This document shows, piece by piece, positions 8,394 through 14,105 of a stretch of 14,105 bases of DNA. Location: contig CALDZS010000133.1 in NCBI GenBank assembly GCA_937944065.1, positions 1 to 14,105 of the forward strand, in the 5' to 3' direction. Position 1 is the first letter of the stretch. Each line of letters opens with the position of its first letter. Made by a program: the position numbers and the translations under genes. This DNA comes from an uncultured Amylibacter sp. (GTDB lineage: Bacteria > Pseudomonadota > Alphaproteobacteria > Rhodobacterales > Rhodobacteraceae). The notes beneath the pieces are model-generated. The model saw nothing but the letters and a program-made list of their open reading frames with translations. It ran no database searches and was not told the origin of the DNA.

Positions 8394-9043
8394 CAACCCG
8401 CTGTTTCTACCAGTTCCCAGTTTGGGTCTTTGCTGTCCATTGTGCGTGCAAAGGTCCATTCGTCACGCTGGCGTTTAATTGTTTCTGCATCGCCTTCGAC
8501 AACTTTGCCCTTGGCGTCTTTAACCACTGATGTCAGTTCTCCCTCGTAGGCAACTGTGATCTCGGCCAGTTTATCAGATGTATCGAAAGAGGCGTCTGTT
8601 AGCCGAATGTCGCGCAAGCCAATAAATTTCGCATCGACGCTCAACCCTTTGGCTTGGCGTGCCTCGATCACCGACTTGAATCCTTCGAAAACATCATCAG
8701 ACAGGAACGTTTTCAGCGTTTCCAAATCATCGCCCTCGAATGCCATCAGAATCATTTCATAAGCTTGCTTCGCACCGCCAACAAAATCATCCACGCTAAA
8801 GTTAGGGTCTGCTTTTTTCATCGCCGATAATGCTTTTCCGGAAATCGAATTCAAATCAAAATGATCAGCAATATCCATGTCAAACCCACCGTCGATGGGC
8901 ACCACATTTGAACGGCTTTTTGCCACCGCAGGCGTGTCGCCCGGCTCAAATCCATCACGGGTTCCAAGAACCGATCGCAGCTTTAGGAAAATAAAAACAG
9001 CTATCACGGCCAGAACAATCAGTTGCATACCTGCAGAACTCAT
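8393..9043 (-). CDS. TimA/Tim44-like membrane-anchored protein
   Basis: A 216-residue relative of the mitochondrial import subunit Tim44; the alphaproteobacterial form is called TimA. It has one N-terminal membrane segment (about residues 6-22), a short linker, and a Tim44-like domain from about 85 to 212. The family signature is clear at FVGGAKQAYEMILMAF (87-102), then GDDLETLKTFLSDDVFEGF (104-122), with DEWTFART near the C-terminus (194-201). The ATG at 9043 is preceded by GAAGGA at good spacing; an in-frame ATG at 9088 would add 15 polar residues and lacks such a site. Its molecular role in bacteria is not settled; a membrane adaptor or export-related role is the usual proposal. It is the first gene of the unit leading to mltA, and its promoter region faces fxsA. 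Confidence 0.92.
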   Translation of the reverse strand: MSSAGMQLIVLAVIAVFIFLKLRSVLGTRDGFEPGDTPAVAKSRSNVVPIDGGFDMDIADHFDLNSISGKALSAMKKADPNFSVDDFVGGAKQAYEMILMAFEGDDLETLKTFLSDDVFEGFKSVIEARQAKGLSVDAKFIGLRDIRLTDASFDTSDKLAEITVAYEGELTSVVKDAKGKVVEGDAETIKRQRDEWTFARTMDSKDPNWELVETAG

Positions 9044-9103
9044 GGGTTTTTTTCCTTCAATCACTTTTTCGCCAGCACAGACTTGCACTCGGCCTTTTAT
9101 GAC

Positions 9104-9132
9104 TATCTAAGTCAGACAGGTACACCTGTCCA
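9104..9132 (-). promoter_or_regulatory. Candidate promoter for timA-mltA-smr
   Basis: On the minus strand TGGACA (9132-9127) and TAGATA (9109-9104) are separated by 17 nt. The -35 hexamer is good and the -10 is weak (three of six). The 16-bp palindrome at 9115-9130 lies in the spacer and touches the -35, which is a common layout for a repressor site. A facing promoter for fxsA could overlap here, but I see only weak boxes for it. Confidence 0.35.
9115..9130. promoter_or_regulatory. 16-bp palindrome, candidate operator between timA and fxsA
   Basis: GACAGGT-AC-ACCTGTC is a perfect inverted repeat with 7-bp arms and a 2-nt centre. It lies in the 115-bp region between two divergent genes, 28 nt before the fxsA start and 71 nt before the timA start. 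There is no T-tract and the loop is too short for an RNA hairpin, so a dimeric DNA-binding protein is the natural reading. The binding protein is unknown. Confidence 0.5.
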
Positions 9133-9158
9133 CTCAACATAGGGATTTAAACGGCTTT

Positions 9159-9638
9159 ATGCGACTTTTACTCTTGTTAATAATCGTGCCCATCATCGAA
9201 GTTTACTTGTTTATCCAAGCAAACAAAGTCATCGGAACGTGGCCAATCATCGCTATTATGATCGCAACAGCCGTTGCGGGATCATATCTGTTGCGCAGCC
9301 AAGGGGTTGCAGCACTGGCAAAATTACAAGGCAGCCTGTCTACGGGCGAAAGTCCCGTCAAACATATCGCACATGGTGCGCTGATATTGGTGGCGGGTGT
9401 GGTACTGCTAACACCTGGGTTTTTTACAGATACAATTGGTCTGCTGTTATTGGTGCCGCCTGTTCGCAACGCTATAATCAAATGGGGTAGCAAGGCGGTC
9501 ATGAACAACGCCAATATTCATGTCGTCAGTGGCGGTCAGCCGCCGCAACCGCCACATGACGACAATACAATTGACGCTGATTTCACAGTCATCGACGAAG
9601 ACGCGGAACCAGGCGAAAGTGGCTGGACCAAACACTGA
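9159..9638 (+). CDS. fxsA: FxsA family inner-membrane protein
   Basis: FxsA is a small inner-membrane protein; in E. coli its overproduction relieves exclusion of phage T7 by the F plasmid, and its normal role is unknown. This copy has 159 residues with hydrophobic segments at about 2-20, 26-45 and 70-102, and a polar, acidic C-terminal tail (about 123-159). The family signature LTPGFFTDTIGLLLLVPPVR is at 84-103. The ribosome binding site is ordinary at best: AGGGA lies 13 nt before the ATG. It is followed 64 nt later by secB on the same strand. The neighbour set FxsA-SecB opposite TimA-MltA-Smr recurs in alphaproteobacteria from general knowledge. Confidence 0.94.
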   Translation: MRLLLLLIIVPIIEVYLFIQANKVIGTWPIIAIMIATAVAGSYLLRSQGVAALAKLQGSLSTGESPVKHIAHGALILVAGVVLLTPGFFTDTIGLLLLVPPVRNAIIKWGSKAVMNNANIHVVSGGQPPQPPHDDNTIDADFTVIDEDAEPGESGWTKH

Positions 9639-9702
9639 TTGTGGGGCAGGCAATTTATTGCTACACCCTGCACTGACTTTTTGAAAACCGAGGACAGAGA
9701 TT

Positions 9703-10188
9703 ATGGCCAAGAAACCACAAAAACCAGAGGCAGCCGCAGAAGAGCAGGTTCAACAACCGACATTGAACGTTGTTAACCAGTATATCCGCGATATGTCGTT
9801 TGAAAATATTGCCGCACAAAAAAGCATGGGCGACAGCATCCAGCCAGAAATTAACGTTCAGGTTAACTTGGACGCGCGCAAGGGCGGCGATGACCAGTAC
9901 GAGGTTATTCAAAAGCTAACAGTCACCGCCAAAACCGGTGAAGATACGGTGTTTTTGTTGGAACTGGATTATGCAGGTCTGTTTACCATCAAAAACGTAC
10001 CAGACGAACAGTTGCACCCGTTCTTGATGATCGAATGCCCGCGCTTGTTGTTCCCGTTCATGCGCCGCATCGTCCGTGACACCACGGCAGATGGTGGCTA
10101 CCCGCCATTGAATGTCGACACGATTGACTATCTAGCACTTTACCGTGCAGAACTGGCGCGCCGCGCCGCAGAAGAAAAAACAAACTAA
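9703..10188 (+). CDS. secB: Protein-export chaperone SecB
   Basis: SecB is the tetrameric cytoplasmic chaperone that keeps precursors unfolded and hands them to SecA at the Sec translocon. The protein has 161 residues, normal for the family. Recognisable stretches are YIRDMSFENI (near 27-36), the beta strand region INVQVNLDAR, ELDYAGLFTI and the HPFLMIECPRLLFPFMRRIV block that forms part of the tetramer and substrate groove. The N-terminal ~20 residues are Lys/Glu/Gln-rich and probably disordered. GAGGA lies 8 nt before the ATG. The gene ends the fxsA-secB unit and is followed 16 nt later by a strong terminator. Confidence 0.97.
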   Translation: MAKKPQKPEAAAEEQVQQPTLNVVNQYIRDMSFENIAAQKSMGDSIQPEINVQVNLDARKGGDDQYEVIQKLTVTAKTGEDTVFLLELDYAGLFTIKNVPDEQLHPFLMIECPRLLFPFMRRIVRDTTADGGYPPLNVDTIDYLALYRAELARRAAEEKTN

Positions 10189-10204
10189 GGTTTTGACCTT
10201 TTAA

Positions 10205-10242
10205 AATCGGCCGCAAAGTAATTTGCAGGCCGATTTTTTTAT
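10205..10242 (+). terminator. Intrinsic terminator after secB
   Basis: AAAATCGGCCGCAAA pairs with TTTGC, a bulged A (10229), then GGCCGATTTT. This gives a 15-bp stem with a GTAA tetraloop (10220-10223), followed by a run of seven T (10236-10242). It is the clearest terminator in the window. The A-run on the left arm might allow some function on the other strand, but no gene reads into it from that side. Confidence 0.93.
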
Positions 10243-10290
10243 TTAGTGCTAACTGCCAATTTTTAACCCTGCCTTTAACCCAGAGGATTT

Positions 10291-11016
10291 ATGACCAAAA
10301 CACTTTTGATTTACGGCAAGGTTACGGCCTTGGATGTTGAAAAACATAAAAACCTGTCTATTCAGCACGAGGGTGACTTTTCATTCGCGCGCGACATCAA
10401 TGCGTCGCAAATACTCGCCACCGAATTCAGCAAAGCTGCAGCTGAATTTCCGATCATTTTCGCTGGCAAAAAAGGCGAAATGTTTCCGTCAGTTTTGATG
10501 GGTGTTGAGACGGACAAGAACCTGATGGTTGGCAAAGATGGCACGTGGCAGGCCGATTACATCCCTGCATTTTTGCGCCGCTATCCATTCCTGTTTTCGC
10601 TCAACGAAGAGGCTGAGCAGTTCACCCTTTGTTATGATGCAGATTTCGCAGGATTTAACACGGACGATAACGGTGCCGCTTTGTTTGAAAAAGATGGATC
10701 GCAATCAAAGTATTTGCAACAAGCAATCAGCTTTACCCAATCTTATCACGCTGAATTCGAAGCCACCAAGAAATTGACGCAAGAGATAGATAGTCTGGGT
10801 TTGTTCGTGCCTGCACGTGCCAATATGAATATCGATGGAACACAAACAGCCTTGGCTGGGTTCAAAACCGTTGAACGCGAAAAGCTGGCCAAATTACCAG
10901 CGGCAAAGATCAAAGCACTGGTTAAATCTGGCGCTATGGAGTTGATCTATACACATCTATATTCGTTGAAAAACATGGATGGCTTGGCCAAAAGATCTGC
11001 TGAAAGCAGGCCCTAG
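10291..11016 (+). CDS. SapC family protein
   Basis: A 241-residue protein of the SapC family (named from the Campylobacter fetus S-layer export locus sapCDEF; biochemical role unknown). The family's conserved blocks are clear: FSFARDINASQILATEF (30-46), PIIF (54-57), NLMV..DGTWQADYIPAFLRRYPF (77-100), then a CYDADF region and GAALF. There is no signal peptide or membrane segment, so it is probably cytoplasmic, unless it is exported by a leaderless route. AGAGG precedes the ATG at short spacing. It sits alone on the plus strand after the secB terminator and converges on a type I secretion adaptor gene, with the two stop codons sharing CTAG (11013-11016). A possible role is helping or escorting the exporter's cargo, but nothing in the sequence shows this directly. 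Confidence 0.92.
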   Translation: MTKTLLIYGKVTALDVEKHKNLSIQHEGDFSFARDINASQILATEFSKAAAEFPIIFAGKKGEMFPSVLMGVETDKNLMVGKDGTWQADYIPAFLRRYPFLFSLNEEAEQFTLCYDADFAGFNTDDNGAALFEKDGSQSKYLQQAISFTQSYHAEFEATKKLTQEIDSLGLFVPARANMNIDGTQTALAGFKTVEREKLAKLPAAKIKALVKSGAMELIYTHLYSLKNMDGLAKRSAESRP

Positions 11017-11022
11017 CTTTCA
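11001..11022. other. Hairpin at the sapC/adaptor convergent junction
   Basis: TGAAAGC and GCTTTCA form a perfect 7-bp stem around an 8-nt loop that contains both stop codons. On the minus strand a short TCTTTT follows about 5 nt later, so weak termination of the adaptor transcript is possible. No T-run follows on the plus strand. With no spacer between the genes, this is the only structure available to separate the transcripts. Confidence 0.35.
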
Positions 11023-12317
11023 CGGAACGCCTTGTTGAAATAGTCCACCATCGGTTTCAACAAATAGCTTAGCGGGGATCGGTCGTTGGTTTTTATAAAA
11101 GCCTCGACTGGCATCCCCGGCAGCAAAGTTTGTCCCCCCAGCTTTTCTAACTCGCCCACGTTTGGTACAAGTTCTGCCTCGTAAAAAGTTGCCCCAGACA
11201 CCTCGTCGGTGAACACATCCGCAGACAGGCTGGTAACGCTTCCAAAAATTTCAGGCATCAATCGCTGATCAAACGCGGCAAAACGCAGAGAGGCCGCCTG
11301 ACCTACATGAACCTGATCGATGTGAATGGTCTCAACCCGAGCAGCTACGATCATGGGTTGATCTTGGGGGATGACAAACATCAACGGATCAGCGGGTGAA
11401 ATAACCGAGCCCAGCGCAAAAACACGGTTGCCATAAATCACGCCGCCAACAGGCGCGCGGACATCTAGGCGTGACAATGTTTCTTTGATTTGCACACGGC
11501 GTTCAACCAAATCAATCTCGTTGAATTGTAAGTCCCGCAGGCGCGAAATCGCTTCTTCTTGGTGCGCGGATTGCAGTTTGATCTGATCAATCTCTATTGA
11601 TGAAATCTGTCCCCGCAGGCGCGCGATCTGCGCTGTTGTGCTGCCAACTTCGCCAATCAATCGTGCCTGTTCACGTTCTAGCGCCGATACGCGGCTATTT
11701 TGAATTAGGCCTTTTTTCAACAAGGCTTGCGCATCTCTCAATTCTTCCTCAACCAATCGACGCTGAATGTTCAGTGCCTCTAGTTGAGCGGAAAATCCAT
11801 CAATTTGATCGCCCAACTGTGATATTTGTTTTGTCAGTTGACGTACCTCTTGCATCAACGATGTTTTGCGCGATGCAAACAGGCGTGTTTGGCCAGCGAT
11901 CAGCTCGTTAATTTCTGGGTTTCGCTTTGCCTCTAGTTTGATTTTGACATCAACGTTCAGCGCATCTGCGCCGTCGCGTTCTGCTTTAAACCGCAATTGT
12001 CGCGCCCACAGCTCGAACAACTGACCTTCGATAACCGCCAGTTCAGACCGTTGCAACGTGCTGTTCAGCGTCACCAAAATATCGCCAGCTTTCACCGTAT
12101 CGCCATTGCGCACGCGAATATCGCTGACCACGCCGCCAACCGCATGTTGTACGATCTGACGGTTTGCTTCGACGCGGATCGTGCCGGGTGCAATGATTGC
12201 GCCAGATATGCGTGCGTAGACCGACCAGCCACCAATAACGCCTACCAGCAAGATTAATGTAAGTATCCCCAGCACCATAGGTGCGCGCGCATCCGTTGCT
12301 TTGAAACGAGGTTGCAT
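11013..12317 (-). CDS. Type I secretion periplasmic adaptor (HlyD/PrtE family)
   Basis: The adaptor links the inner-membrane ABC exporter to a TolC-type outer-membrane channel across the periplasm. The 434-residue protein has one N-terminal membrane anchor (about 14-35). A biotinyl-lipoyl half follows (about 50-88, around GGVVSDIRVRNGDTVKAGD), then a long coiled-coil hairpin (about 90-285) rich in Leu, Gln, Glu and Arg. The second lipoyl half starts at RLDVRAPVGGVIYG, and a beta-barrel region ends in the family-typical SPLSYLLKPMVDYFNKAFRE. The ATG at 12317 overlaps the ABC gene stop as TGATG, with AAGG 7 nt upstream; a TTG one codon earlier is in frame but less likely. It is translationally coupled to the exporter. 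The partner outer-membrane protein is not in the window. Confidence 0.95.
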   Translation of the reverse strand: MQPRFKATDARAPMVLGILTLILLVGVIGGWSVYARISGAIIAPGTIRVEANRQIVQHAVGGVVSDIRVRNGDTVKAGDILVTLNSTLQRSELAVIEGQLFELWARQLRFKAERDGADALNVDVKIKLEAKRNPEINELIAGQTRLFASRKTSLMQEVRQLTKQISQLGDQIDGFSAQLEALNIQRRLVEEELRDAQALLKKGLIQNSRVSALEREQARLIGEVGSTTAQIARLRGQISSIEIDQIKLQSAHQEEAISRLRDLQFNEIDLVERRVQIKETLSRLDVRAPVGGVIYGNRVFALGSVISPADPLMFVIPQDQPMIVAARVETIHIDQVHVGQAASLRFAAFDQRLMPEIFGSVTSLSADVFTDEVSGATFYEAELVPNVGELEKLGGQTLLPGMPVEAFIKTNDRSPLSYLLKPMVDYFNKAFRES

Positions 12318-14044
12318 CAACTTGCCTTTTCATGTGGTCTAATGCTGCGGCTGATCTGACTGGCGTTACGCATCATGTTTTCCAATACTTCGTCACGCGG
12401 CCCGTCGGCGCGCATAAGCCCGCCTTCTAGAACAATAAGCCTATCGCATTCAGAGATTGCCATGGGTCTGTGCGTCATAATCAGCACGGTACGGTCCGAT
12501 TTTTTAAACTCTGAAATAGCTCTATTCAACGCTTCTGAACCTTCGCCATCCAATGCAGAATTCGGCTCGTCCAATACCAGCAAGACAGGGTCACCATACA
12601 GCGCGCGCGCCAAGGCAACCCTTTGACGTTGACCGCCTGACAATTGGCTGTCTTTGCTGTTCATCTGTGTCTTGTATCCGTCAGGCAGATCCAAGATCAG
12701 CTCGTGGGCGTTGGCTTGTTTCGCGGCACGGATCACTTGGTGAATATCTGGCACCTCTTCCATACGGGCAATGTTGCGCGCGACACTGCCCGAGAACAGG
12801 CTTACCTCTTGCGGTAGATAGCCGATATATTTTCCCAAATCTTCGGTGCTGTATTGATCCAACCGAGCGCCGCCCAAACGCACCTCGCCTGCTGTGGGGT
12901 TCGTCAGTCGCAACAAACATTTCGCCAAACTGGATTTGCCAGAGCCACTTTTGCCAATGATACCCAGCGCCTCGCCCGGGGCCAAATCGAAACCCACACC
13001 GTTTAAAATCGCCTTATTGCTAACGGGCGCCATCACGGCAAGGTTGGCCACAGACAAATGTGCAGTGGGTTGTGGCAGGCGTGGCATCTCGGGGTCTGGG
13101 TGAACCTTTTCCAACAGATCACCCAGATCACGCCACGCTGTTATCGCCCGACTGAATTGCGGCCACTGAGACAGTGTTTGTTCGATGGGTGCCAGTGCGC
13201 GTCCCAACAAGATCGATCCCGCAATCATCGCCCCACCCGTCATCTGGTTTTGTAGTGTCAGATACGCACCAAGCGCCAACATGCTGGATTGCATGAACAT
13301 GCGGAACGCCTTGGTAAAGGACGCAAATCCACCCATCCTGTCCGCCGCCCGCGCCGATCCCCCCAGCGCTGTTTTGCGCATCTCTAGCCAACGGGTCATC
13401 ATTGCGGTTTCCATACCCTGAGATTTAATGATCTGAGCGTCGACTTGTGCCTCATAGGCCAGAATCTGTGCTGCATCTCCATCGGACTGCGCTGCCGCCA
13501 AATCGCGTCGCGTTAAATAATTGTTTGCCAGTGTTAGAATGATCAAAAGCACCCCGGACGCCAACGCAAACCAGCCCATCAACGGATGAAATACAAAGAT
13601 CGCGAGGATAAAGATCGGAGTCCAAGGAACATCGCAGAACCCGACAAATGCAGTGGATGACAGCAACGATTGAATGGTTTCCAGATCACGTAACCCGCCA
13701 GAGTTTTGACGGGTTGGTCCCGCCGCCAATTTTATGCTGGCCTGAAATACACGGCGGTCAAGTTGCATTTGGAAACGCGCGCCCGCACGTGCCAACAATC
13801 GTCCACGCACAAAATCAAGCAGTCCGAATATCGCGTATAAGGCAGCAACCAACAGTAACAATGCCACCAAAGTGGCCTCTGACCGCGATCCAAGAACGCG
13901 ATCATATATTTGCAGCATGAATAATGGGCCTGTTAACATCAGCAGGTTTGCAAATATGCTGAACACAAACACTGCGATCAGTAGTGTTTTTCCAGACCTG
14001 CGCGCGCGCCGCAACTCGGCTTGGCCAAAATCTATATCCGCCAT
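12317..14044 (-). CDS. Type I secretion ABC exporter (PrtD family permease/ATPase)
   Basis: This inner-membrane half-transporter uses ATP to drive one-step export of a substrate, usually an RTX-type protein with a C-terminal signal, through the adaptor and a TolC-like channel. The 575-residue protein has an N-terminal membrane domain (about 20-310) with roughly six segments. Its nucleotide-binding domain shows Walker A GKSGSGKSS (364-372), Q-loop Q412, signature LSGGQ (468-472), Walker B LLVLDE (488-493) and H-loop His525. Length and the short N-terminus match the PrtD/AprD group; there is no C39 peptidase domain, so cargo is not cleaved during export. GAAGAGGG lies just before the ATG, at close spacing. 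It is the first gene of an exporter-adaptor pair. The cargo is not visible; it may lie beyond the right edge or elsewhere. Confidence 0.96.
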   Translation of the reverse strand: MADIDFGQAELRRARRSGKTLLIAVFVFSIFANLLMLTGPLFMLQIYDRVLGSRSEATLVALLLLVAALYAIFGLLDFVRGRLLARAGARFQMQLDRRVFQASIKLAAGPTRQNSGGLRDLETIQSLLSSTAFVGFCDVPWTPIFILAIFVFHPLMGWFALASGVLLIILTLANNYLTRRDLAAAQSDGDAAQILAYEAQVDAQIIKSQGMETAMMTRWLEMRKTALGGSARAADRMGGFASFTKAFRMFMQSSMLALGAYLTLQNQMTGGAMIAGSILLGRALAPIEQTLSQWPQFSRAITAWRDLGDLLEKVHPDPEMPRLPQPTAHLSVANLAVMAPVSNKAILNGVGFDLAPGEALGIIGKSGSGKSSLAKCLLRLTNPTAGEVRLGGARLDQYSTEDLGKYIGYLPQEVSLFSGSVARNIARMEEVPDIHQVIRAAKQANAHELILDLPDGYKTQMNSKDSQLSGGQRQRVALARALYGDPVLLVLDEPNSALDGEGSEALNRAISEFKKSDRTVLIMTHRPMAISECDRLIVLEGGLMRADGPRDEVLENMMRNASQISRSIRPHEKAS

Positions 14045-14082
14045 AACCCTCTTCTTTAAAGTCGTTTAAGAAGGTTAATTTG

Positions 14083-14098
14083 AATTTGTTAACAATTT
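14083..14098. promoter_or_regulatory. AT-rich palindrome upstream of the exporter gene
   Basis: TTGTTAACAA (14086-14095) is a perfect 10-bp palindrome, extended to 16 bp (14083-14098) with one mismatched pair. It lies about 40 nt upstream of the exporter ATG in an AT-rich stretch containing four TTAA motifs (14056, 14066, 14075, 14089). It may be a regulator site or part of the promoter; the window edge cuts the region. The TTAA spacings do not fit the TTAA-N7-TTAA CtrA box. Confidence 0.3.
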
Positions 14099-14105
14099 GA
14101 TATTG

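Noticed and set aside
9650..9661. GCAAT-TT-ATTGC dyad in the fxsA-secB spacer
   Set aside because: Short 5-bp arms in AT-rich DNA are expected by chance. No promoter boxes could be placed around it.
14056..14093. CtrA binding site upstream of the exporter gene
   Set aside because: TTAA motifs are spaced by 6, 5 and 10 nt, not the N7 of the CtrA box.
1..14105. Mobile elements, CRISPR arrays, tRNA or rRNA genes, toxin-antitoxin or phage-defence modules
   Set aside because: None seen. Apart from short regulatory gaps the window is filled by the genes listed, with no transposase, integrase or repeat arrays.

Overview
The window looks like chromosomal DNA from an alphaproteobacterium, most likely Rhodobacterales (roseobacter-like). 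The basis is the wording of IF2, HslV, HslU, SecB and FxsA, the pairing of a TimA/Tim44-like protein with MltA, Smr, FxsA and SecB, and a type I secretion pair of PrtD/PrtE type. GC looks close to 50% by eye, which is moderate for this group. Taxonomy is inferred from protein character; no search was run. Almost the whole window is coding. I see no tRNA, rRNA, CRISPR array, insertion sequence or other mobile element.

Layout. (1) 2-2296 (+): infB, cut at its 5' end by the window edge. (2) 2297-2477: spacer with a hairpin and a plausible promoter. (3) 2478-4339 (+): hslV and hslU, overlapping by ATGA; both proteins of the HslUV protease. (4) 4348-6669 (-): a large exported protein of unknown function, convergent with hslU, with 14 cysteines and an internal tandem duplication. 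(5) 6735-9043 (-): Smr-domain protein, lytic transglycosylase MltA and TimA/Tim44-like protein, transcribed in the order timA-mltA-smr, with the unknown gene next downstream on the same strand. (6) 9044-9158: a divergent control region with a 16-bp palindrome. (7) 9159-10188 (+): fxsA and secB, closed by a strong intrinsic terminator at 10205-10242. (8) 10291-11016 (+): SapC-family protein. (9) 11013-14044 (-): type I secretion adaptor (HlyD/PrtE type) and ABC exporter (PrtD type), convergent with the SapC gene and sharing its stop-codon bases.

How they fit together. infB (translation initiation) and hslVU (ATP-dependent proteolysis) are core housekeeping. Regions 4-7 have an envelope and export theme: SecB delivers unfolded precursors to SecA, TimA is a membrane-anchored Tim44-like protein, MltA cleaves murein, FxsA is an inner-membrane protein, and the unknown gene encodes a secreted, probably disulfide-bonded protein. 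Regions 8-9 resemble the Campylobacter fetus sapCDEF theme (SapC plus an ABC exporter and an adaptor), but here SapC faces the exporter genes head-on, and no outer-membrane channel or cargo gene is visible.

The two items most worth a second look are the unknown 773-residue protein (4348-6669) and the SapC/type I secretion pairing (10291-14044). Start codons were moved inward from the longest open frame for hslV, hslU, mltA, the TimA-like gene and the adaptor gene, using ribosome binding sites, overlaps and family N-termini.
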